From Vavraia culicis subsp. floridensis (lineage: Eukaryota > Microsporidia > Pleistophoridae), in NCBI RefSeq assembly GCF_000192795.1, contig NW_007360610.1:63417-127416 (forward strand): a stretch of DNA of 64,000 nucleotides. Direction: 5' to 3'. Of the stretch, positions 1 to 9,893 are shown piece by piece (the stretch's first letter is position 1; each line of letters begins with the position of its first letter). The position numbers and the translations under genes are program-made. Below the pieces are notes generated by a model that saw only the letters and a program-made list of their open reading frames with translations, did no database searches and was not told the origin of the DNA.

Positions 1-1329
1 ATGCGGATTGGCGAGATAGTGCAGGCTATGAACAAGAAAAATATGAAGATAGGGTACAGCAGTGTGTGGAGGGCTATAAATGAGGAGAAGGATGGCGATG
101 GTGCGCAGGCTGCATTTGTGAAGGAGTTTGTGATGCTTAATTCGCAGTGTAGGGCAATGAGTGGCCCAAACTACATTTTTGTGTTCTTCCCGGTTTTAGA
201 GTATGCACGAAAGATAGTGGAGATAAAAATAGTGAAAAGAAAGGAGAACGGATACATGCTCTACGCGTTGATTTACGATCCGCACGATTGCGTGCAAATT
301 CTGGCATTCATGGTTACAAATGACCGATCGCTTGCAGCATCCAAGGATATGTTAATGGTTAGTCTGGGAAAGTACATGGACATATACAGCACGATATTTC
401 TTTGCGAGGTGAGAGATGCCTATCTCTTTGAGAAGGAGATGTTTTTTATAAAGGTGAGGAGCATCTGCAGAGAGGTGTACAAGAAGTGCAAGGACAGAAA
501 CGTAATTATCAAAGTGTGGAATTTCTGCAACAGCAATGAGGAGATGCGCCAGATAGACGTGCTGAAGGAAGTGATTGACGAGTTCAACAGCAAGGATCAC
601 GTCGAGGAGGCGGACGAAGACAGAAAGATGAGGTTATGCGATGATAAAAGTAGCGGCGAGGAGGAAAAAAACAAAGAGAACGAGAACACAGGATGCAAGA
701 ATAAAGAAAATGTGCAAAGCGTGAAGACTAAAAGCAGAAAGAAAGTTGATGCCCGTCGAATAGTGGGAGTTATCAAGCTAGAAAATTACCAGAAGGGCGA
801 TCAAATACTGTACGGCCTGCAGAACCTCTCCGATCCCGATCTTGATCTGCTTTACTACAACCTGTCTGGTGACTTGATCGATATTTCAAACGCGATAACG
901 AAGCTGATCAGCGAGCACAACGCAATACGTAGGAAAAAAGAAGCAGCGTTCGGTGAGAACATCAAAAACAAGATAGAACGAAAGATCGAAGATAAATACA
1001 CCGTGGATGAGTCGATGAATGATACCTACAATGTAGTGCTTGGAAAGGAGACGTACAATGTAAGCCTTAATGATATGTTCTGTACATGTGGTATATTTCA
1101 GGAGTACGCCTGTCCTTGTACCCATGCACTGATACTGATACGTCATCTAGGACTTGACCCGTACAATTTTGTGAGCACGGTTTTTCTTTTCAAGAAGGAG
1201 ATCTACGGCGAGGTAGTGCCCGTTATTAACGAGAATTTGAAACAGCAAAATGTGCAGATGCTGCTCAGGCGAGGACCAGGCAGGCCTAAGAAAGGAAATG
1301 TGAGGAGATACGATGAGGCTGTACAGTAA
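1..1329 (+). CDS. Degenerate Mutator-like (MULE) transposase-derived protein with SWIM zinc finger, 5' end possibly outside window
   Basis: An open frame of 442 codons begins at the first base and ends in TAA, so the true start may lie upstream. Around residues 60-160 the order of hydrophobic blocks resembles the MULE transposase core, but I cannot find the usual first catalytic Asp (the DGT-type motif) or the later His region, so catalysis is probably lost. Residues 361-375 form a SWIM zinc finger (C361-x-C363-x9-C373-x-H375), the usual C-terminal module of MULE transposases. Residues 425-431 (GPGRPKK) match an AT-hook core, also common at MULE C-termini. A Lys/Glu-rich linker lies near residues 205-250. 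An intact frame with a decayed active site fits either a recently dead element or a domesticated DNA-binding protein. The SWIM and AT-hook assignments are firm; the family call is good; the function is unknown. Confidence 0.65.
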   Translation: MRIGEIVQAMNKKNMKIGYSSVWRAINEEKDGDGAQAAFVKEFVMLNSQCRAMSGPNYIFVFFPVLEYARKIVEIKIVKRKENGYMLYALIYDPHDCVQILAFMVTNDRSLAASKDMLMVSLGKYMDIYSTIFLCEVRDAYLFEKEMFFIKVRSICREVYKKCKDRNVIIKVWNFCNSNEEMRQIDVLKEVIDEFNSKDHVEEADEDRKMRLCDDKSSGEEEKNKENENTGCKNKENVQSVKTKSRKKVDARRIVGVIKLENYQKGDQILYGLQNLSDPDLDLLYYNLSGDLIDISNAITKLISEHNAIRRKKEAAFGENIKNKIERKIEDKYTVDESMNDTYNVVLGKETYNVSLNDMFCTCGIFQEYACPCTHALILIRHLGLDPYNFVSTVFLFKKEIYGEVVPVINENLKQQNVQMLLRRGPGRPKKGNVRRYDEAVQ

Positions 1330-2018
1330 GTAGGAATTGGTCTTGCACTACGCACAAACATTCACAGTTTTATATTAAAATTAATTTTAATTATTTTTAT
1401 AAGTAATCACATCCTACATTCGATTATTTTCATCCGACGTTTTACGGCCCGGCTTTACCGGCCGTGTGTGCACTCCAGCGATTTGTTAACAGATCAGAAG
1501 ATTTATTGAATGCAAGTGATTGCCCAGCATGCGAGAATATTTTTAATAAAGGTAGTTAAAACGGGCCAAAAACACTGTGATTGCATTTCTTCTGAGTAAT
1601 TCGTAGCAATACCGTGTAATTGTTTTCCGCTCATCTGCCCATAACAAGCCATAAAGATTGTTTATTACGAATTATGTGCTGTTACGGATGAATACCGGGT
1701 TTATTCGGCGGCACTCAAAGATTCAAAACCGCTTACTGCTGTACCCATTGAAAAAGCATTACATCGAACATAAATGCGTTATTTACGGTTCGGCTGATGA
1801 GTTCGCACAACATACCTGCTGAATGCATCACCCCATTCACCATCTTCTGCTCACAGTGCGTAGATCTCGATTATGAAGGTGACAAAGACTGAGAATGGCT
1901 TGAACGGTTGCCTCTGCGCTCTGCCAAGCAAAGGTATCGTAGAAGAATTGCTTTTAATTTAAGAGCCATTCCCAGACCAGGTCTGCACTCCTCCACACGT
2001 ACAAACAACTAATCAGAA
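1330..2018. other. Intergenic, no gene seen
   Basis: AT-rich spacer between the MULE-derived gene and the converging WD40 gene. The longest ATG frame I noted, near 1873, is about 29 codons with no recognisable content. No terminal inverted repeat of a MULE was found, although I could only look by eye. Confidence 0.5.
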
Positions 2019-2903
2019 TTACTCTGCCGCGTAAAATGTTAGGTTTGGCATTGCACTGACGAACTGTGCATAACTCGGGTTCATCCTAATCATTTTCTGC
2101 TCGCCTACCTGCATGCTCATGATCAATTCTCTCTTCTTTATCTTATTAACGGACACTTTCCCATCGTGCAACATGAACAGGTACTCAGATGATTCTGATA
2201 CATCAAAATCCACCAAATTATCGATGTATATCTTCTGTTCCTCGTTTCCAGTATTAATGTCTAGCACAATTACTGATTTAGAGGTGCCAAGCAGCACGTA
2301 CTTGTTATCGTTTGTCAATTTTACCTTGTCCACATTAAACACCTCCTTGGTGAGTCTTGGCGATGAAGCGCCTACCTCAAACACCTTCAGCAACGTCTTG
2401 TTGATGAGGACAGCAAAGCAGAAATTGTTAAGCGCAGCCACACAATTCCTAACGGTTAGAAAGCTCACAGGATGCACGCTTCTCAAGTCATAAAATTCTA
2501 TTTTCCTGTCGTTTACGCACATAAACACGTCGTCATCGATCTTTGATTGTATGTCGTTCACTCCCTCACAGTTGTACGTGCGTATGTACGTGTTATCGTA
2601 GATCGAGAGATACTTAACGTGCGTTGGCGTGGTGTGCAGGATGGTGTTGTCGAAAAGAAAGACCAGTTTCTTCAGATCAGGGATGTGTATCATGTTTAGT
2701 GGCGTGTTGGTGAGCGGACAGTGTATTTTTAGTGCATCTCCCTGTGCATAGCCCAGGGCTGTGCCCGTGTGGACAAAAGAAAGATCTTTTATGGCCGGTG
2801 CAGTAACCGTTATAGATTTTTGGAACGATGAGATTATTTCAGATGAAAGGTCCATAGGGGCTTCAAAAATGTTTTGTATGTCGTTGATGAACAAAGCGGA
2901 CAT
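2019..2903 (-). CDS. SWD2: WD40 repeat protein, Swd2/WDR82-like
   Basis: This 294-aa protein is close in length to Swd2/WDR82 (about 310-330 aa), a beta-propeller shared by the Set1/COMPASS histone H3K4 methyltransferase complex and, in yeast, the mRNA cleavage and polyadenylation factor. The repeats are weak, but two stretches fit the family well: FYDLRSVHPVSF near residues 137-148, where WDR82 proteins have the YDLRS block, and the C-terminal end with NPSYAQFVSAMPNLTFY, matching the family's closing NP-x-FAS-A-xNxxFW pattern. The protein would act in the nucleus. The ATG at 2903 has no CCC tract directly upstream. The alternative is another divergent WD40 protein; a profile search against WDR82 would settle it. 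Confidence 0.6.
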   Translation of the reverse strand: MSALFINDIQNIFEAPMDLSSEIISSFQKSITVTAPAIKDLSFVHTGTALGYAQGDALKIHCPLTNTPLNMIHIPDLKKLVFLFDNTILHTTPTHVKYLSIYDNTYIRTYNCEGVNDIQSKIDDDVFMCVNDRKIEFYDLRSVHPVSFLTVRNCVAALNNFCFAVLINKTLLKVFEVGASSPRLTKEVFNVDKVKLTNDNKYVLLGTSKSVIVLDINTGNEEQKIYIDNLVDFDVSESSEYLFMLHDGKVSVNKIKKRELIMSMQVGEQKMIRMNPSYAQFVSAMPNLTFYAAE

Positions 2904-3544
2904 TGCTGTGACACAAGCTGCGCCTCATGCGCCAGATGCAGCATTGAACTAAAACATGTGGGAATAAGCTGCTGTTGGAGAACGCTACTGACCGTTAAAC
3001 CTGTTTGTTTGGGAATGCGATATGGGCACAACCACACTGCAATACAATCAGCAAAAGTTGTGCCGTGCCAGAAATACAAAAAATGTGGTATTTTATAGCG
3101 CAGCTGCGCTTTATTTAGTTCTTCTGTCACAGGAGTGCAACCATTCATTTCAGCTAATATGATAGAATTGTTGCGTTTTATGACCGAGATATGCACAAAA
3201 AACTTTGCCAGTCCAGCGAATGACCGAGATATTTGAAGGCTCTACCAAAAAAGCAGCTACTGTGGATATAACGCCATTCTATCACTGCCCAGCGGACATC
3301 TCCTGCGATTAAACACTAAGAATCGGCTATAAATGACAATTTTAATGAAGAACAAAGCGTTACTTTGTGCACAGCAAGCAACCAAGTTAATCAGCAGTGG
3401 AAAGGTGCTTTAAGCAATGCTTCATGGATGTGTTTATAGGCGTAGCACGCTTCGGCAAAGTATTTCTTATCACTTGTGACGCAGTTTCACAGTAAACCCC
3501 ACTCACCAAATCACAGCTGATCGCATCGCATTCTTTCCTGGACA
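2904..3544. other. Intergenic, no gene seen
   Basis: Spacer upstream of the SWD2-like gene and downstream of the SAS-6-like gene. Short frames on both strands lack recognisable content or a CCC tract near an ATG. Confidence 0.5.
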
Positions 3545-4672
3545 TTAACGAGGCGGTGACTCGGGATGAACACTAAACGTGCTATTCTGACTTTCTGAGA
3601 CACTACTGATCTCCCCTTCTCTCTTCTTATAGAAATGGTTGTACACGAATTTTGCTTCTTCCATTTTTTTAATGAGCTGCTTTTTATCCATCTCCAGATT
3701 CTTTATCCTCTCATCCTTTCTCTTCAGGTTCTCTTTCAGTCCGCGTATTTTGTCTTCCTTCTCCTTGGCATTCTTCTTGGTATCTTCATTGCTTTTCACC
3801 AGCTTCTCGTTCTCATCCTTGAGTTTTTCGATAGTTTCGCTCATATTCTCTTTGCCCTCGTTCTGCCTCTTTAGATCATCTCTAAGCTTCCTTATGATAT
3901 CGTTAGCCACTTTTATTTCTTTTTCCAGGCCATTTTTGCACTCCTCCACTTCCTTTAATCTCAAAAACTCTTGCTCCTTTTTGTACTCCTCTATTTTCTT
4001 CTTCTCAATTTCAAACTTATACGTGCTGTTCTCCTTCTCAATCTCCACCATCCGCTTCTTCAATTCTTCTCTTTCTCCAACCAAGCTGTCATTCTCTTTC
4101 TCCATGCTTTCCATCTTACTCTTAATTCTACACAAGTGCTCGTCTAGCACCCTATTCCTGCCTGTCAGGTCTGCTACCCTCGTGCCCATTTCATTTTCCA
4201 AATTACGCAAACTCTCCTTTAGCTGCACATTCTCCTTTCGCAGTTTCACACCTGTAACCTCCATTCTACTTATCATATCGGCCAGATATCTCTTGTAGTC
4301 GTTCTCGTCCGGCACCTTAAACCGTAACTCTAACCTTACAATGTTTCTAAATTCATTCTGCTCTACGAATATAAACCGATCACTATCTTTGTCAAATAAA
4401 GCCTTCATCCTGCCGTTTTTTGACTGGTAGAACAGCTCAATCACCTTTCTGACAAAATTTTCAAAATTTACACGCAGTTCCTGCTCATTCTTCAGATGCA
4501 CGTATGATGTGCCCGTAATCGTGCACTGATAGAACTTAAATATATCGTTGGTGTCGATAAGCTTAATTTGAAGAGTATCGTTTTCAAGGGTTATATCGCA
4601 TGTAAGGATTGATGACACGGCATCGCTTGAGCACTGAACAGGTACTCGTTCATTGAACAGGGAGTCCTTCAT
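3545..4672 (-). CDS. SAS6: SAS-6-like protein: N-terminal SAS-6 head domain plus long coiled coil
   Basis: This 375-aa protein has the architecture of SAS-6, the protein whose nine-fold oligomer forms the centriole cartwheel. Residues 5-12 (LFNERVPV) match the opening of SAS-6. Residues about 36-81 match the PISA region, including the LK-x-EQ-x-LxVxF-xxF core at residues 60-73. Residues 103-111 (VEQNEFRNI) line up with the VETNxFKxL segment of animal SAS-6, placing F108 at the phenylalanine needed for head-to-head oligomerisation (F131 in human numbering). Residues 122-133 then match the DxxxIKxxLA-type block. From about residue 140 to 350 the chain is a continuous charged coiled coil, followed by a Ser/Pro-rich tail of about 25 residues. 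XRCC4 and CCDC61 share this fold but not these motifs. Microsporidia are described as lacking centrioles, so a role at the spindle pole plaque is possible but unproven. Confidence 0.8.
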   Translation of the reverse strand: MKDSLFNERVPVQCSSDAVSSILTCDITLENDTLQIKLIDTNDIFKFYQCTITGTSYVHLKNEQELRVNFENFVRKVIELFYQSKNGRMKALFDKDSDRFIFVEQNEFRNIVRLELRFKVPDENDYKRYLADMISRMEVTGVKLRKENVQLKESLRNLENEMGTRVADLTGRNRVLDEHLCRIKSKMESMEKENDSLVGEREELKKRMVEIEKENSTYKFEIEKKKIEEYKKEQEFLRLKEVEECKNGLEKEIKVANDIIRKLRDDLKRQNEGKENMSETIEKLKDENEKLVKSNEDTKKNAKEKEDKIRGLKENLKRKDERIKNLEMDKKQLIKKMEEAKFVYNHFYKKREGEISSVSESQNSTFSVHPESPPR

Positions 4673-4677
4673 TAGGA

Positions 4678-4681
4678 GGGG
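4678..4681 (-). promoter_or_regulatory. CCCC tract before the SAS-6-like start codon
   Basis: On the coding strand CCCC ends five bases before the ATG at 4672, the position typical of microsporidian start-proximal signals. It supports this start and shows that the gene carries the same signal as its housekeeping neighbours. Confidence 0.6.
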
Positions 4682-6651
4682 TAAATAATTAAAAAGTGAT
4701 AATTTTGGAGAAAAGGCGGGAAATCATTTTGGTGAGTACAGCCCTTTTGATTACATTCGTTTTACAGCCTGTGACATTTATTTTTTGGTTTTGGTGTCGT
4801 TTAACGGTCAAAAATGGTTTGGTAAGACAGAATACACGGAATGGGAGAAGAGAAAAAATCTATTTGAGTGCGTTTGACAAAAACATAGATTTGATACAGT
4901 AGCATGAAATACAATTGGATGAGTAAGTAAATTGGATCTTATTATGGACGGAAATACTACACGACAGCCTTTTGAATAGTGCAATTTATACATGTTCAAA
5001 TGATACCTCCGCTATTGACGAGGGGCCAGCATATAAAGACAAACATCGAAAAACTTCATGATTTGTAAGAATCAACCGTTGACGCAGTGGAATAGCATCT
5101 CAGCTAGCCGTTTATTCAAATGATGCTGAATATATGAATGAAAAGTAAAAGTATATTATGTAAATAAGAATATTACGCAGTTGAAATAGGGAATTATGGA
5201 TTGACAGGGTATCAGGTGAGACAATTCTTAAGAACACGGTGGAAATCTATAACCTGTAAAACGATAAAACAAATACAAATTATTTCCGGCTGGTGAAAAA
5301 TACAATAGCACATCACAAATCAATCCTTGAGAATGTAATGAATGCCCTTCGATCAATATCAACTGATATACACGTATGCCGTAGTAAATCTGCGCAAAAA
5401 TAAATATTTTGGAAGGAGAGAACTGTTGAAACGGGGAAAGTTCAAAGCAGAGAAATATCAATCAAATATTAAAGAGGTTGATCGAGTGAACAAGTGCCGT
5501 GAGGAAATGAAGTAGTAGACAGAGCAAATGCATGCCAAATATATGGAAATTGCATGGAACAAAATAATGCAAGATAAAATTTAAGATTCATGAACAGATT
5601 CTAAAAGCAAATAATCGTTTTAAAGGCCGTACTATAGTAAAGACATGTCCGTTTTGGTTCTGTTTTGCTTACAAACAGTCGTAAATATACGTTAAAATTG
5701 GTACTACCCTCCTGATTGGAGCGTAAGCTGAGCACACCTTAACTGGTCTCTAATGTGGATTTACGAAGATAGTTCGTGCAATACCCGATAGTTAACCGAA
5801 TTTGCTACGAAATAAAGCCAAAAGTGAGTAATTTATCAAACGTTGTAGCAGTATATTCCATAAACGTATCTTAAATACTTGGCAGTGTGCACCGTTTCGT
5901 TTATTTTGCAGCGAAAACCAAAATGTCTAAATAGAACCAAAAACTGCATCGCACTCTGCTTATGAATACCGTTCTGATTACATACCTGCACTTGGGTAAT
6001 AAACAGTTATTTAACACTCGCATTATGTCTTCGTACCAGGTGTATATTTGGAAATACGTTCTTCAATCTTAAAAAAATGTTAATTGGTCTGTTTGTGTTA
6101 ATCAGATAAAACAGCAACCGAATAAATCACAGGAACTAAAAACGCACAGTAAATAACAATTTACGTTGCATTACACGTTTTGTGCCGTGTTTATCGCGTA
6201 TACAGCAGTTTGTATTAATTTACCGGACATAAATTAAATAATGCATTTCGAAACGTCAATGATTTGATTGATGGACACAGGCCGGATCTCCTGGTATAGT
6301 ACCACGTAATTAGTGGAGTGCCTGTTAAGCGTATGAAATGTGCAATGAAGAGAAATAAAGAAAATGGCAACAGTAAATGCATGGCTGGCCAATAATGGAA
6401 ATGAACATAAAGGGTACCAATAAAATACGATGCACTAAAAAACAACAGGCTACAAACATCTTGCGAGGGATGTTTCGTATGTCTGCATTACATGTTCCAT
6501 TACTTCATCCAAGCTTATGTCTACTGGCCTCGTAATCGGAACAGAACAAGCGCATTGCCGTGCACTCATACAGGCATTTTTTGACGGTTCACATTTTGTT
6601 CTGTATAAAGGAGTAATAAAAACATAAATTAAAATTTACTCACCTTTCTTG
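4682..6651. other. Long AT-rich intergenic region, no gene seen
   Basis: Nearly 2 kb between the divergent SAS-6-like and HECT genes. Frames of up to about 77 codons exist, but none has a CCC tract, recognisable domain, or convincing composition. No tRNA could be identified by eye. Confidence 0.5.
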
Positions 6652-6655
6652 CCCC

Positions 6656-8638
6656 ATGATACTCCACATCACAAATGCGTACATAAAGAGCACTTCGTGG
6701 AAATCGTTTTTCACCACAGAAAAGATAGCGCTGGCGATCACGGAGACAAACAACAAGGGAGAAAGCACCATGCGCACGCTTTCTCTGAAATGCAAGAACG
6801 GCCCATTGAACTATTTCCATTTTTTTGATGAGGACAACAAGCTCACGATCGGCATACTGAAAAACGGGCGATCTGTACATTGCATGAACGTCGAAAAGAC
6901 GAGCAACCGATTGGCGTATGCTGATGGCGGGTTGAAAATTACCTTGGAGTTGCAGCTTTTGAACTGTGATATTTTCACCTATCTGGAGAATAAAGAACGG
7001 AAAAAAAGCGGGCTGTCGGTGATCGAGCAAATATCAAAGGTAATTGAAGTATACAGCGTTACGGAGCACCGGATGTCGCACGATGACAGAGTGTACAAGG
7101 TGGACAAGACGAACTTCTGCACGAATTGGCAGAATACGACGATTGATCAGGTTTCATCAAGTAAAGGCTGGGAACAGATAAGAACACGAAAGCAGATTAT
7201 TTTGTGGGTTAATCACAGCTATCAGCTAGTGTACCTCCCGGGTAGGACTCCGATAATTGTTGAAAGTGAGATTGAAAGGAAGACACACGCGTTTTATAAT
7301 GCTTTGCAACGATTTGAGACGTTCAAGTATCTCATATTTACTAAGTTTGCTCTTTTTACGATCAGGGGGTTCTTTGTGCAGTCTACGGCATCGTATTTCT
7401 TGAGATCGGAGGAGAACATGTTAAGAAGAAACTTGCACATCAAGATTAAAGACGAAATAGGTGAGGATGAAGGCGGAATAAAGAACGAGTTCTTCAATGA
7501 AGTGGGGCTGGAGATTGCTAATGACAAGCGCATGGTTTTTACAGGCAATTTCCTGGACGTTAATCGGAATATTTATGACAATGATCCGGCTGAAGAGATC
7601 GACTCAAACGAAACACAGGACGACAACCACGTTAAAAACGTTAATCTATCTATGAAAAGAGAGCATACCAAGACGGCAGCCGACCAAACACATCCATACG
7701 ATCTGTCGTCAAGAGAAGTGAACACGAAGGAAATGAAGAAGATGAAAGAGCAGATGCTGGCGAAGTTAAGCTTTAGCAGGCAATCGCAAATGGATCCTAC
7801 AGCAACATTGAAGTTTTGGCAGTCGCCTGAGGCAAGAAACAAGAAGTTTATTGAAGATACGGACCCGTCCTTCTATGTCGAAGAAAACATTAACACAAAT
7901 CTCCTGTCAAACGATGAGTTTTATGCATATCTGGGCACTTTTATTGCGCTGTGTTTTCTCAACCACGAGATGATATCTGTGAAGTTTAGTCTGGCGTTTT
8001 GGGAGAACCTGATGGGCCGTAAGTTCACGCTAAGACATGTACAGGATACCCAAATGCAAAGAAACCTGCTGTATGTGCTCCGTGAAGAGTTGAGCGAGGA
8101 TTTTCTGAACACATTTGACGATGATCTGATACACACGGATAAGGGGCTGTTCGTAGAAAAAACTGTGTATGAATCGCTGTTTCTTTCGAAAAAACGAGCG
8201 TACGATATTATACGCTTTTTCTTCTACTCACTCATGCCCAAGGAGTTCCAAGAGATCTACGCTACTCAGGACATTTACTACGTGTTGAATGGAAAAGAGG
8301 AGATAACATTCAATTTTCTGAAATCAGCATTCCAATACATTAAGTGCTCAGAGGGAAGCAGGGAGATCGTTTTCTTGCTGAATATTTTTAAAAGAAAAAA
8401 TGAAGCGTACTACAGGAAATTCCTAAAATTTGTTACCGGTTCAGAAAATATTCCGCTCCAGTCCAACAAGTTGGACCTTTTCAAAATCTATATCGAACAG
8501 ATCGATGTTAAAAATGCGCTTTTTAGAGCGTCGTCCTGTGTCAAGATGCTGTTTATCGGGTGCTACGACACGGAAGATGAGATGGAACGAATTATGGATT
8601 TCTCAATTTTTAATACGGAAGGCTTCCACAAGATCTAA
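6656..8638 (+). CDS. HECT-domain E3 ubiquitin ligase
   Basis: The C-terminal part of this 660-aa protein is a HECT domain, which receives ubiquitin from an E2 on a cysteine and passes it to substrate lysines. The family opening (GEDEGGIKNEFF, about residues 268-279) is clear. Near the end FVTGSENIPL and SSCVKMLFIGCY match the FVTGS and TCFN/LPxY blocks, placing the catalytic cysteine at C628. The sequence ends 33 residues later with the usual short tail containing GF. The N-terminal 260 residues are unrecognised, and I see no WW, C2 or RLD repeats, so the subfamily is unclear. An acidic low-complexity insert (about residues 300-350) splits the HECT N-lobe. CCCC lies directly before this ATG, favouring it over the ATG at 6770. 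Confidence 0.85.
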   Translation: MILHITNAYIKSTSWKSFFTTEKIALAITETNNKGESTMRTLSLKCKNGPLNYFHFFDEDNKLTIGILKNGRSVHCMNVEKTSNRLAYADGGLKITLELQLLNCDIFTYLENKERKKSGLSVIEQISKVIEVYSVTEHRMSHDDRVYKVDKTNFCTNWQNTTIDQVSSSKGWEQIRTRKQIILWVNHSYQLVYLPGRTPIIVESEIERKTHAFYNALQRFETFKYLIFTKFALFTIRGFFVQSTASYFLRSEENMLRRNLHIKIKDEIGEDEGGIKNEFFNEVGLEIANDKRMVFTGNFLDVNRNIYDNDPAEEIDSNETQDDNHVKNVNLSMKREHTKTAADQTHPYDLSSREVNTKEMKKMKEQMLAKLSFSRQSQMDPTATLKFWQSPEARNKKFIEDTDPSFYVEENINTNLLSNDEFYAYLGTFIALCFLNHEMISVKFSLAFWENLMGRKFTLRHVQDTQMQRNLLYVLREELSEDFLNTFDDDLIHTDKGLFVEKTVYESLFLSKKRAYDIIRFFFYSLMPKEFQEIYATQDIYYVLNGKEEITFNFLKSAFQYIKCSEGSREIVFLLNIFKRKNEAYYRKFLKFVTGSENIPLQSNKLDLFKIYIEQIDVKNALFRASSCVKMLFIGCYDTEDEMERIMDFSIFNTEGFHKI

Positions 8639-8891
8639 GCTGAGACAAACCAAACTGTAAATGAAGAATCTCAAGTATCAATGTATATCGCTAGGGTTGT
8701 TCTGAGATCGGAAGATGAAACCAATGCTCTATATTGTCAGGCCTGTGTTATTTCTTGAGATAATTGGTATATAGCGGTATTTCTGTGGTATCTTGGTGTT
8801 CAATAGGCGATTGAAAATTAAAAGAAGAAAACGTCTCTTTGTGTTTATTCCATTTTTTATTCTCGTCTTATTCCGTTATCCCACTTAACCC

Positions 8892-9167
8892 ATGTATCCC
8901 GTGACACTCGTCAGAATATCGAAAGGAAGTACAATCGATGTTGAACTGAAGAACAACGATACATACAGAGGAACATTGGTTGCTTGTGATTTGCTGATGA
9001 ACTTGAGATTGAGGAATGTGAGGCTGGTGAACGGAGACGGTGAAAAAGATTTTAGTGAATGCATTCTGAGAGGGAGTGCTGTTAAGCATATCAAACTGAA
9101 TAATAAGGTGCTGTACGTGCAAGAAATGGTTGAAAAGAAAAGATTGATGGCAGCAGAGTATGATTAG
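8892..9167 (+). CDS. LSM4: U6 snRNA-associated Sm-like protein LSm4
   Basis: A 91-aa protein consisting of one Sm fold. The Sm1 motif is visible (VELKNNDTYRGTLVACDLLMNLRLRNV region, residues about 16-43) and Sm2 as CILRGSAVKHI (residues about 57-67). The opening YPVTLVRISKG and the ELKN, CD-xxMN and C-x-RGS residues fit LSm4 rather than the other Sm/LSm paralogues. LSm4 sits in the LSm2-8 ring that binds the U6 snRNA 3' end and in the LSm1-7 ring that promotes mRNA decay. The Arg/Gly/Asn-rich C-terminal tail of larger LSm4 proteins is absent, as expected for a reduced genome. CCC directly abuts the ATG. Confidence 0.85.
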   Translation: MYPVTLVRISKGSTIDVELKNNDTYRGTLVACDLLMNLRLRNVRLVNGDGEKDFSECILRGSAVKHIKLNNKVLYVQEMVEKKRLMAAEYD

Positions 9168-9893
9168 ACTTTGAGAGGAGATGCTACGGCAAAAAATCGA
9201 GCAGTGTATTTTCTAAGGATAAAACATTTTTTTGACTTTTTGTTCTATGGTACATCACAGGGTCGTATTGGATTGTTGAGGTTAATTGATTGGGTAGTGC
9301 GCAGTATATGTTCTCTAAATACCTGAGCCTGGATTGGAAATGTGCTTTGGTTATGGCGCAGTGCCATGTTTCTTGAACCTTGTCTCATTGTTGATTATAT
9401 TTTGCCCGTCAATCGGCCAAAATTCACCGTAAAGGACATAAATGTTTTTACATCTTCTTTTCCTAAATTGACTGTCTTTGTAATTTTGCTAAATTACTGA
9501 AGAAGGTGCGGCAGCATTGCTATAATAATATGCGCACCTATCTCTTCATCTGCAGAGTGGTAATAAGCAGAACGGTTCCTACTCCGTGCCATGAAGCAAG
9601 CACCCACAAACAACACTTAGCACTAATTTGTGCGATTAGCGCTGTACGGAAGTGTAAAACGGACATTGTCATGACGAATTATCTCTTAGTTTAATTTTTA
9701 CCTTTAAATCACGAATAAATTACGATTATTCTAAGTCAACTTATGCCGCTACTCAAAGGTATAATATAGCATTTTGTTCATACGCCAACATCAATTTTAG
9801 TTTCGTTTTGGTAGCCAAGCGGAAAATATTTGATACCTCATTTTCATCGTATTCCGGCCCAATATCGAAAACTTTTTGTCTTTAACCCTCACA
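9168..9893. other. Intergenic, no gene seen
   Basis: AT-rich spacer. A tRNA A-box-like string (TAGCCAAGCGG) near 9813 has no matching T-arm or acceptor stem downstream, so I do not call a tRNA. Confidence 0.5.

Noticed and set aside
9813..9890. Possible tRNA, from an A-box-like TAGCCAAGCGG
   Set aside because: No complementary D-stem half, no GGTTCGANTCC-type B box and no closing acceptor stem downstream.
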